In this document: one piece after another, positions 16,047-27,800 of the stretch | Numbering within the stretch: position 1 is the stretch's first letter | How the letters are laid out: the number at the start of each line of letters is the position of its first letter | Assembly (NCBI GenBank): GCA_900708905.1 | Contig: CAADRB010000021.1 | Span: 1,109,407-1,173,406 of the forward strand | Length of the DNA: 64,000 nt | From: Hymenolepis diminuta | Taxonomy: Eukaryota > Platyhelminthes > Cestoda > Cyclophyllidea > Hymenolepididae | Direction: 5' to 3' | Made by a program: the position numbers and the translations under genes | Notes under the pieces: model-generated | Databases searched by the model: none | What the model saw: only the letters and a program-made list of their open reading frames with translations | What the model was told of the DNA's origin: nothing

Positions 16047-16080
16047 GGACAAAACCTACAAAATTTGTAGGTTTTGTTCC
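16047..16080. repeat. Near-perfect palindrome (foldback)
   Basis: Arms GGACAAAACCTACAAA and TTTGTAGGTTTTGTTCC are reverse complements apart from one extra A, with a single base between them. It would extrude as a hairpin of about 16 bp. No flanking target duplication is evident. Confidence 0.7.
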
Positions 16081-17736
16081 TGAAAAGTAAATCTGGCTGC
16101 TGCGCTTTCTCTGCTTTTATAGCCACAGAGCGGTTAGTTGATGAAAATAAAGTTTGGCGGTTAGTAAAAAATGAGAAAAATTACCAAACTTCAAATAGCC
16201 CCATGTCTTCTTAACAATTTAAAGCGAAATGAGAATACACTCTAATCGTATTAGATACGGTTTGCTGCCAATTCCCCTGCGCATAGTTGCACTTATTGCA
16301 TGCTATTTTAGAAATGGTGCACATCTTTTGAGCTGTTAATCAATTATCATTACTTAACGGCACGTGCCAGTTCTAAAAATATATTTATTCCAAAATAATT
16401 ACGAGATGGTGACTTTCTAATAGTTCTTAGCATTTTTAGGAACAAAAGCATTCACCTTGAATGTATGCTGTTGAGCTCCGCTATGTTAAAACCATGTAAG
16501 CGTGCATTACCCTGCTAGTTTTTTCGCTATTAACAGACAGAAAATGTAGATCGCGAATCGCGCCTTATATTAATTAATAGCTCTACGAATCCAAAATTGG
16601 TTCGTGAAACGCGGGATTACCAAAATACAGACGAATACAAACCTCCGCATCTGTGAATCAATATCTGCAACTCCCATAGAGATGCCGTTATGCATGAACT
16701 TTAACTGAACTGATTACTTCGAAATTCTCAAACTTCAAAGATCTCATGGACAATGCGGTACAATTTGAGTTATGTAAAGATAAGTTTTTCCGTAACTTTG
16801 ATCTCCAAATTTCACCATCGGCTCCCCATTCCTCAGTAGATATAATATTGTAATCTATAGCATTTTGCCTAAATTGTACCTTTTATTTAAATTGTCTTAT
16901 TAAAAATGGAATCAATCATGGATTTTTCGCGTTCTTGAGATTTGTTAGAAATGTTTTTTTGAATCCCAAAGAGCAAATTTATTTTTTTTATATTAAATCA
17001 ATGAAACCTTAGAATAAATCATTACTTACCAATTTATTTTCATTATGTTATATGCGTACATAAGTAAAAAACTCAGAAGTCCTATAATTCGTTGATATTG
17101 TTATTTGCGATACAAAAATCGGAATTTGCTAAAGGGCAAATTTGTTCTTTTCCTTGCTATATTTGATTCTAAATTATTTTTTCTCAAAGTGTGCTCCTTT
17201 CCGGTAAAGTGAATTTCAGGCAAGAAATGTAATTGTCAAAACTGCACACGGTCTTTTATAGATTCCCCTAAAGAGTGTCAGATGCTTAAATGGTTAGAAA
17301 TATGCTAAGATGTTGGCACACAATGACTTTCAGAAACCATTTGTGGTGATAGGCCATTATATGCTCGGATCGATGCAAAGACCGTCATGTGGAACTCAAA
17401 GTCACATGTTCTATAATGAGACTACAGGTAAAAGCTTAAGAATATTTCGCATTTTAGATGAAATCCCATGTTGTGAGTGTTCTTTTCATTCTCCCTTTTT
17501 ATAAAAGTAACTACCTACTATTTATAGGAGGGACCTAGTTCTCTGCAATAACGTATATTTAAGCAATTGTCGGTAATAATGCTATAATATAACAAGCAGT
17601 AGCTTATTAATAAATAATATTCAGAATTAGGTTGTGATGACGGCGACAAAGATCATTTGAAGCCGCTACCCATTCTGATTAACTCTTTGTCCTATTCGTT
17701 CAAAGCTATGCATAAATTTAATCTCCTAAATTCAGT

Positions 17737-17754
17737 GAGAGAGAGAGAGAGAGA
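17737..17754. repeat. GA microsatellite
   Basis: A run of nine GA dinucleotides within AT-rich sequence. Confidence 0.85.
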
Positions 17755-18591
17755 AGAATGTAATCGATGATCCTAGTTTATTGATGTTGAGGCTGATGCA
17801 GACATGCCCCTGTCCATGACCAACACTCTGTCATATATGAACTACTAATAATGGAACATTTCTAAACAGTTTTAACTCATTCTTTTAATCCAATGTTTAA
17901 AAATTGATAATTTACTGTGTCACGACGAAAAAACCGATTACGCCTTCTACAATACATTAAAATCAAGCATTAGTTATGAGTGATATGACCAATAAATAGA
18001 TTTGAGAACATCATCCAACTAAAATTTTTTTCCTTATTGAAAGTTTATACTTTGCAATCTATGGTTACGGTGTCATTCTACTACTGTTTGGACCTGTGGA
18101 TTAATAAAACTGAAGGATTTCCAGAGGAGAATTAGTACAACCAAGGTGCAAATAAGCTATGCCTTTGATATTGTATTATATAGTCAGGTGAACTAGATGT
18201 TTCCACTACGAAATAATTATTTATTCGTTTCCCACGACAAGGATAAAAAGCTGTGCACTTTTTCGTCAAGGAGAAATATCCAAATATATAGGAAAGGAAA
18301 TTTCACTAAGGGGGAGTATGTTCAATTTTGAGTGGAAGTATTTAGACAGTATAACTGTGAATCAGGAAATTTGGGGAACCCGACCTCATCTGAATTCCAG
18401 AATCATCATGTCAATTACTTTTCTCAATTTGAAGTTCCTTCAGACTTGCCCTTTCCTTTCCTTATCTTGTTCAACATACGGCAGACCTAAATGATAAGAT
18501 TTTATGTGATTTTGTAGGCATATTTTTTCAAATAATTCTTGTGGCACCCATATACTGGGCAAAGGAGCCTACCATTTGACATATCTTCTTT

Positions 18592-18651
18592 GGGTGGTCG
18601 ATCCGCTAATACCTTCGCATCTCACTTTCGCTTCCAAGGAGTCGACCACCC
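18592..18651. repeat. Inverted repeat, 10-bp GC-rich arms
   Basis: GGGTGGTCGA at 18592-18601 and its exact reverse complement TCGACCACCC at 18642-18651 are separated by 40 bases. The arms are clearly more GC-rich than the surroundings. Confidence 0.6.
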
Positions 18652-18956
18652 CGAGAATCCACACACATGATTTCCCTTTTATGCACATATGTCAGATGTG
18701 ACTGATATTCACTAATGTGGGGAATGGAATTCCATGTAGTAATTTTGATTTCTCACCGAAGGCCTGTTTAGGATTCGCCTGAAGTTGCCTTAGCCAAGTC
18801 TTTGTGTGCGTGTGTGTATCCATTTTGAGATTTCAATGGTATTTTTTTCTAATATCCTATCATCCCTTTGAAGACTTGTCCATGGATTTATTCAGCAAAG
18901 TTTCTTCGAGGAGCATTTTCTGTTTGACTCCCGCTGGACTTTAACATTCATTCCAA

Positions 18957-18995
18957 TTAATTACCTGCTATAACTCCATAATAACAGGTAATTAA
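18957..18995. repeat. Inverted repeat, 11-bp arms
   Basis: TTAATTACCTG (18957-18967) and its exact complement CAGGTAATTAA (18985-18995) flank a 17-base loop. Confidence 0.6.
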
Positions 18996-21799
18996 CTACA
19001 CTTCTTAGTCATTTGGTTGAAAATGATATAAAATTGCCTCCTCAGTTTCGTGAATATGAATAATATGAAATTTTATTTCGATTGTCCTTTTCCTGTTGAG
19101 GGATAATTGACAGAACGAGCGTCAAATATCGCTAATATGACTCGAAGTCTGAATAGACAGTAGGTTGTCTACAACTCACTTAATGTTCTTACCATTTTTA
19201 TAAACTATTTGGGCACACACTGATCTTGACATTTTGACAGTTAATCTAGACTGGTCGAATAAACAACACTCGTCATCGATTCAGAGGTGGTAATGTAATT
19301 TTTTGGAGAATAATTAAGTGAATAGGTTTATTATTATAACTACTTATGTAAAGTTAATGCTAGAGTTAACAGATGTTATGTAACGGTTAAATGGTTCAGA
19401 AGACGAGAAGCCGGTTGACCTCAGTATAATCGTACCATGTAAGCGACCCGGGTGCGTGCAAAGATAACCGCACGATCGGACATGACTTATGTCTCGCAAA
19501 ACAACATTTATACATAAATTATATAATTTCATCAATAAACTGGAGATAGATATGAGTGACTTGACTTATTCACTCTATGTGGCCTCGGTACACATCACAT
19601 TAGATCAAATAATAAAAAAGTAATGAAAATTAGTGAACGGTTCCTCTTCTTTTTTAGTCGCTTTATTCTGAGTAAAAAGTAATTGTAGTGTTATTTAAGA
19701 GAACATCTAGCGCTGTTACAAATGCCCTTCAATAAACTTTTAAAGTCAGCTCCCTAGCAAATGGAATATGACAGTTGAACTCTTCAATGAGAAAAATAAA
19801 AGAGTTAATTAATAGGAAGTGATAGCGAAAATGAAGATGACTTTATTTTTCCTCGATTTTTAGAAGGTTTAAGTGCAAACAGACAAAGAAATAAAGCGCT
19901 AGGGATAATCTAGTTAGTTGAATACCATTAAGAACTCATCAAATGATTGAAATGATTTTACTCACTCCAGAATGCATTTGACCTTTACTTTTTAAAAAAA
20001 TGATTTTAAATATTTTGATTCTGTGGTTTAATTGTTTTTTAAAGAGATGTTTACTGTAAATAGAATCTAAATTAAGCTCGTAGGGAATAAAGACTTCTAT
20101 GAATACACTGGATTTACGAGAAACTATAATTTTACCTTGGCGCGAAAATATCAACATTACTGAAAAGAAGAATATTTTAAGTAATTATCGAATTCTACTT
20201 GTTCAAAAGCTAGTTGATATTTTCTGATAGGAAAGTAGTAAATATTGATAATTGGAGAATTAATTCATTATCAATACATGTTTTTGTATCAATTTGAGGA
20301 ACGAAGAGAAAAATTTCTTCCAATTAGGTAAATGCTAATTATTATCTTACCATCCAAACAGTATCACGAAATAGCAACTTGGCTGTTTGTTATTGCCATA
20401 GCCAGCAGACGTTTATCAAGCCCTGGCGACCAGAAGTGATTGATTGGCGATAAGATCCCCACTATAGTGTTCACAGGTGTCTATCATCACGCCGAGACAC
20501 CGACGACGAGACACGACTGACGTCTAACGAAGAAATATTTTGTATATAAACCTAACTTACTCATTAATAAATAGGGGTGGCTTGCCTGCCACCTCCGAAC
20601 TGATCTAGCGACATTAGTGACTTGATTTGTTCCAAATATTCGAACGATGTGACCCCGCTAGACTTAACTTCATTACGGTTATCTTTAGGAAAAAATAGGA
20701 CTCTAATTTCGCCGCATTTATAATGAAGAATTAACAGAAATTTAAATGATTTAAACTATTTCAAATTATTCATAAAAAATGACATAAATCACATTTCTTG
20801 ATAAAAATTTAATCACTTATCTAGTTGGATCCACAATGGCTAAATTTTGAAAAGATATTAAGTACATATAACAGTGCTCTGTTTTATTGGGTACTATGTT
20901 AGATAACCCTATTTCATAAGAATAATTTGCTAAATCTATCTTAGCATTAATTTTGGGTTCGTATTATTGTTATTATTTGAATGAGATAAGATTTCCACAA
21001 CATATAAAATATTATATCTTGCTTCCTGATCTATAAAAATGCGGTAATTTGAGGAAGTATAACTAATGATATTAAATGGTAGCTTCATCTTCATGCTTTT
21101 ATAACTAATATTAGCCATTCAAATAGATAGATACATTAAAAAATATCAAATCCACAAAAAAATCTGAATTAACTGGCGTAAATGCAATTAACCGTTTCGT
21201 CGTAGTATCATAATCTGATATTCATAATTTATTTTGAAAACAAAAGCTCACAGGTTTGAATCACAGTTTTGCGAGATACTTGTATTCTTTGAATAATTAG
21301 GTCGTTCCACAGTGCGTACATATTTAAAGATAAATAAAAGTAGCCGGTATCAAATGATTAATAAAATAAAATGAAAATTTGCGTTATGTAATGCTGATAT
21401 TTCATAATATTAAATAATATAAAACATCTGATTTTAACTTTATAAGTACTCAAATTGCATAATAAAGTCCTTGAACACACGTTCGAAAAATTCATTCTAT
21501 GGTTTATGCATATTTTGGTTCGCTATTCAACATTTATATAGTTTTGTTATCTTAGTTTCTTTACCTATTTATTTATCAAATTCTAATGACTGGTATTCCT
21601 TTTTTATTTAAATGTCACTTTATCGGTCGAATGTTTATTATTTGTGGAGTTATAACTTTGTTTGAAAATCCTTTAAAAGCATAGCCGCATGGCTAGTTAT
21701 GGTAAATAATATTTATTGTATGTGGTTTGATTTGTTCAGTTAAATTTTTGCAATGCTTATAATCTGTCTATTTTTTATGTTTTTTTTTAGTTAAATCAC

Positions 21800-21814
21800 A
21801 TGCACATCGTTTAA
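21800..21814 (+). other. Upstream open reading frame in the cut-gene leader
   Basis: ATG CAC ATC GTT TAA lies between the splice acceptor (a run of T ending TTAG at 21790) and the main ATG, ending 4 bases before it. In the mature leader it could reduce initiation at the main start. Confidence 0.4.
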
Positions 21815-21818
21815 CCAA

Positions 21819-21854
21819 ATGAACACTGATACAAGCACATTAAGAGCAAACTCG
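21819..21854 (+). CDS. Cut gene, exon 1 (start codon)
   Basis: Twelve codons starting ATG AAC ACT, followed by donor GTAAGT. The exon is preceded at 21790 by a strong poly-T acceptor, so the leader is itself spliced, either from a 5' UTR exon or by spliced-leader trans-splicing. It joins exon 2 in phase 0. Confidence 0.55.
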
Positions 21855-24800
21855 GTAAGTATAAAATTAATACGATCTTTAATAGATTTTCTGAATTTTC
21901 ATCACTCTTAATGTACCCCAACTCGTCACCTATTTTCATCCTATTTTAAAATGATATTCGGTATTTTTGAAAACTTAGTAGTTTCCTATATTTATGTGTC
22001 ACATATATTAAGTATTATACTTATTAATTTTCATAACTGTCTAATACACTACTTTGATATGATTTCGACATTTATAAATGATTAATTTTGACAAATATGT
22101 ATTAAATGTTTAACTGCATTTGTTGATATAAATGTTATAGGTAAACTTAATTTCATGTAGGGGATATGTTGACAAGTACTATTAATTTTTTACTATTATT
22201 ATCAAGTTTTCATTACTTGTATGTCTTTAATGCTTTTTATATAGCTTATATCCAATTAATGATCGACCTCTCACTTGATTATTTCTTTTTATTAAACCTG
22301 CGGAATGGTAAAAAACAAGGTATGAAATTATGTATGAATTTGACACTGAATAAAATATAAATATTTTATGAGTGTTTAAATGAATTTTCTCATTTTTAAT
22401 TGTAATCAATTTTGAGTACTTTGAAAAAATATGAAAATATATGAATTTTGCGCGCACATTTGTATTTATAATGCATGTTTACTTGAATCTTACAATAGAT
22501 AACATAATTTACTCAATTATCGATCATTTCTTATTCGTCCAATTAGCGTCAAGCAATCAATTACGCGCGTTATGAATACTTTTTATAAACTAAAATATCA
22601 AGTACTCATTGTGCTCTAAATAAAATAATTCAAACAGCAGTAAATCTTTACAAAATAGTTTTGCATTTTTATAGAGTACTCTATTCGCTACTATGAATCA
22701 GGGGTCGTCAAATTTTTCAAAAGTAGTTCAAGAAGACCCATCAAAACGAACTCCTAATACAACTGCAATTTCCAATGCATCCATTGATGGTACGAAAAGG
22801 GATGTCGTTGTTACATCCACAGCCCCAATATCTATGGGCCTTTTACCGACTCAACTCATAACTGTTCAGCTCAATAATGTGTAGGTTTCATTTAACCTTA
22901 TTTCATATTATTGATTATGTTGTTTGTTTATGTAATAGATAGTAAAAATGATATTACCAAATTCGATTAGGTTATTGATGCACCTGTTTATTTTAAGATT
23001 TAGCAATTGAGCGTATATTACTTTATTTGCTCCACATAATATTATTGAAGTCAGTTTATCAATTACGAAAGAGTTTGATTGAATTTTTAATGGCATACTC
23101 ATGTCGTTTGCAGAAGAGAATTGGGCAATTATGGGAGCTTTAGGCAAAAGGAAAGCGGAGATGGAAGCCGGCGATTGGATGACTCTCTGTGCGTTGATTA
23201 TTAGCTCAACCAATCAAATTTATAATGCTACTTACACGTGCGCACCCGTACTATATCGATATCGGCCTATCGGTTGACGGGTTGGCCAATCATGTTGTGT
23301 CCCAGACGCGCGTGTGCTCTTAGCGCTTTTGCATCGAGTTGTTAATTTTTGTCCTCATGGTCCCCATTTTTGCTATTGATTAGCCGAATAGACCCTTATT
23401 ATTAATAGACCAATATTAAAAGATATTTAGGCAAAACTAGGCCAGTAATATTTGAGCGTTCATTTATTTGCATTTTAGTTGATGTAAGGAAACGCAGTTT
23501 AAATTTATTTATTTTCTTTACCAAATTCATCACTTAGTCATAGTTGCCAAAGATTTTCAACTCCAATAATAGACAATGAAAAGATATTTTGAAATAACTT
23601 TGTCCATCAAGCTGTCTCTCTGATTCTGTTACATCGAGTTAAGCTATTTTTCTCATAGATCGTAACTATCGGAATATGCCCTATTTATGTTACGCAGCCG
23701 TTATATACCCGACTTCTTGGTCTAAGATCACCATTTCGAAACTTTATTTTATGTGCATCTAGTTATTGAAATAACAGGCCACAGTGGCTGACTCCGATTT
23801 ATCGATGAGTAGCAGAAAGTAAGACTCCAAATTATGTCGATTCCAAAATAATTTCCCTTTATATAAGAATATGGATGTTGGGAACCGCACATCTTCAATA
23901 TTTAGACTTTCATTGTACTATTATTATTATAGCCCACGGCCAAGCAAATAATTAACCTTTTTTCATCGCAAGAAAGCATCTGAAATCGTTTGACAAAAAG
24001 TCCAATAGATAATAAAAGGAGTGAGTTGGAGAGGATCGAAAAGATAAAGAGGGCAATCAGGTAACAAAGAATCTTACTTCATTTGATTTTAGATTGGGAT
24101 CGTACTATATTTACATAATTGGTAGTTCACATTCCAAAATCAAAATTACATGACTCGTCATCTACGTTACTGAATAAACCCTTTTCCACGATTTTCAGTA
24201 CTTATTGACTGGTTTAATTGAGATTATCGATCTTGTCTCATTCATATATTTTTCCATAAGTTGAGAAAGCAAAATGGCCATCATGATATTGAACAGCTAA
24301 CATGAATTTAACATAACAAAGCTGAGATAACAGTGTTCCCTTTATTGCGAATTTTTCTTTTTCTTATTTAACAACTTAACACTAAATTCTTCTTTTTTTC
24401 CTAAATTTGCTTCCTCTTATTAATCCCTAAACTTTTATTAATCAAACAATTCTTTTTCTTATACTTCCCTTGGAACTTTCAGTTGAATAATCCTCAGCTG
24501 GTCATTTCCTTACAGACGCTTGCCTTGTTAAAGATACGTAAACGATATCGGGCTTCGCCGTAATAACTAACCGCTTTATAGCATTGGAGTTAGGGTTGGT
24601 GTTACCATCCAATCTTACCATAAAGTTTAACTCCGAATGTACGCTTTGAAATGTGCCGTGATCAGTTTATGAATTAATTGATTATGTAAAAGAGTATACG
24701 AATGCGAATGTGTGACCTCTGAACTTTTCTGCTCAAAACCTTGGAAACTGAGGTTCAATCGACCTTCATGGACTCAAATATCTCAACTCGAAAAGTACTT

Positions 24801-27800
24801 TAGAAGAACTTAGGACCGATATCGATTTAGGTTCAAAACCTTCAAATTTTATATCCACTACTCTCCCTTCAATGTAACAATGGCAGTTTTATAACTTATT
24901 GTTCAGCTTATACCTTAGGTAGGGGCGTTTGCTGGTCATTTCTTTCATATAAATAAATTAATAATATTTAAAATAAGCTACTATCTAATACTATTTCTGA
25001 GTCGTTTACTTTCCTTCTTCTCTTTAATTAGCTATCCTTATCATTATCCGATATTTTTTAACTTGCTTTGAGAATGTTAAAGTAACTTTGTCCATCATCC
25101 TCTTCCAGATATTTAAAAGGCTAATTAATATTGGGTATCGTTCTTTGGCATTAGGTTACAATTTGAAATTCGATTTCATTTAATTCTAATCTTTAAATGA
25201 ATAGGAGATAATGGAAAAGCAGCTCGTACTAAAACATCTTATAATTTTTGCTCCTTTTTGAGTACATACTGAAAAGTGAGGAAACTTTCTTTTACTAACT
25301 GTTTGTTGGAAAATTTTGGATCTGAAGGAATATTTTCCAACATATTGTGAACTTCTGAGCACTGGGCGCCTATTCCAAGATCCAATACCATGATTTTTGT
25401 ATGATGATTCTAAATAGTAATCACATCCATCTTGATATGTATACTACGAAATCAAGGGTCAAAGCCACTGGCGGACACCCAGTGGGCGGAATGGTCAACC
25501 GCAATGTTTAAGTCTAGCTGATAAAGCAGATGCCAGTTTCTCACTAGGAAGACTCCTGTACCCAGGACGAGTGTCAGAAAACGCCTCCATTACTGTGTTT
25601 GGCAGTTATTTGTATATTTAAAAAGATAATCGGGTGCATAGATTTAGAACCTTAAGTTTAGAAGGGAGATGGGAATTCTGTCCCCAGAATTTCGAATTTT
25701 CTTTTTCGTTGCTCATTTCAGAAGAATAACCGCAAGTAGTTATGTATTTGTATAGATAATTTATTTAGTTCCGAAAGAGTTGAATACTTTCCTTTAAGGG
25801 TCTCCAAGATAAATCAACACTTCTGGATTGAGGAGTACATTCTTATTGCAGTCGGATTTTCGCTTCTATTAAATTGAAGTCATATAAATTTTGATTTTAA
25901 TTTCCATTCCCATTTCGCTTTTTAGTAATTGGAGATATTATTCTCTAAATCTGCTCCGCGCGTTTAATGCAAGTAATGATTTTCTCATTCAGTGAAATTA
26001 GCATTGCAGCTCAAATAGTTGGACGCGCGTATAAGCTAAGAAAATTGACGAACACATATCTCAGATGGGAATTTGACTTTTAAGACAATCGATCATCGCT
26101 GAGGCTCCCCGTATGGCATTTAGGGTCAAATCCATTGTTTGATTAAGCAAATATAATTTCACCAGTTAGTAGTCTTAAGCAATTTTTAAAGCCTTCTCAG
26201 AATCTAGAATAGTTGAATGGGAGGGTGTCTGATATTTTTATACTTCATAAGATCAGTAAATATCCCCGATTGTAATCCTTCTCAATGAAACTGATGAGAC
26301 TATATTTTCGAGTGAATTTGGTTTCCAAAAATATTGCTCTTAGTTATTACCAAGTAAAACGTTTTCCAATACTCACCCTGAGTTGATGCATAGAATTATG
26401 GAGCCTCAAGCTGAAAAACTCAAATCCCTCCTCGCCTTTTACTATCCAGTCTTAGGCAGTACCGTTGGTTGGTTGTGCACCGATGGGCATGGGACCCGTA
26501 ACCTTTGACTTCGTAGACGAGCACGTTAGCCACTACGCGCTGGCGCATAAGATAACTGCTACATTTCGACCACCACTGAATTCCCACTTATGCCACTTAG
26601 GGTCACAGTTTTTAGTCGATTATGCAAATAAATTTTCCAAGTTCACATTTATTTGCCTAGTCATAGACGTTATTAGTAGAGAAATAATTAGGATAAATCT
26701 TTTGTTTTCATTTTCACCAAATCATTAGAATTTGGACGGTAAAATCGAAGATTATTCAATCCTTCCGTTACTTTTTTTTCTGGCTGAGGTCAGTATTAAA
26801 TCTAACAGATGGCTGATTAGTTTCCATTAAAATTAATAAAAATTTTCGGCAATCCTGTATACATATGAATTGGCATTTTTAAAAAGATTATTACCATTAA
26901 AGACGTTGATCTGATACAGGATCATGAATGTGTATTTTACAAGAATGAAGGTATTTTCTCCTTTTTTACTAGTACTTAATTTCAATAAGATGCAGAGGCT
27001 TCACCGTTTTGGATATATCTTGCTATAATTGCAAGAGACGATGGAATATGCTATTTTATAAGAGAAATTTAGAGCTTCGTAATTGGAATTTCAAACTAGA
27101 CTAGTTTTCAAGTTTTCATATTCATTTTTAACGCAGAAATCACTGGAAACTTTTGCTCATTCACTTTTTAATTTTGCGTGAAACAATTGAAAGCATATAT
27201 TTCAACTTTATTCCTCATAGTTATCCCACTAATGTATCTTTGAATGGTACTTTAGTCAATATTTTTGTACCAGCCGAATTCTACTTATTCTTTTAACTAA
27301 TTTCCCTTTATTAATGCTCCAGCTACTATCGAAGTTCATCGTTATACTTATCTTGAAGAGGGTGAAATTAACCTTATACTATCTTTATTTGATCGAAAAA
27401 AGATCAATTAATGTTCATATTAGAAGTGCGATTTGAATAGGAAGAGGGGATTAAACTATGTAACTTTCATTCTTTGAAAGTGGAGATATCTCAAGCCCTC
27501 GCGTTGAGTGTCCTTTTGTTCTCTACACTTTCAAAATATTTAGAGATTAGTTGTTGTTGCGATTGGCAGACAGTGGATGTTGACTTTTAATAATGAATGA
27601 ATGGCTGTGTTTCAATTGTTACATAATTCACCAACCAGTTCAGTGGAAGAAAGCATACATCCCCATTTGCATGAAAGTAAAAATTAGAAGGTGGCACCAC
27701 CCTCATTTTGATATTTTCTCTCACTTATTGATTGATTTCGGTATTAGTGTAAAACAAAAATTTTAAGAGGCTTCTTAAAATCTGAGATATTTTAAATATA

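Larger units (their letters stand above)
9016..21790. other. Gene-poor stretch
   Basis: Almost 13 kb of AT-rich sequence without recognisable coding exons. It holds one SINE-like copy (about 10900-11105), a near-perfect palindrome (16047-16080), a GA microsatellite and two inverted repeats near 18.6 and 19.0 kb, listed separately. It should contain the promoter and any 5' non-coding exons of the cut gene that starts at 21819, but I cannot place them. Confidence 0.45.

Noticed and set aside
22908..23213. Minus-strand 101-codon frame in intron 2
   Set aside because: Hydrophobic, low-information translation without homology or splice support; its end overlaps promoter-like element A.
26285..26325. 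CTGATGAG, the core of a hammerhead ribozyme
   Set aside because: No downstream GAAA and no flanking stems at the required distances.
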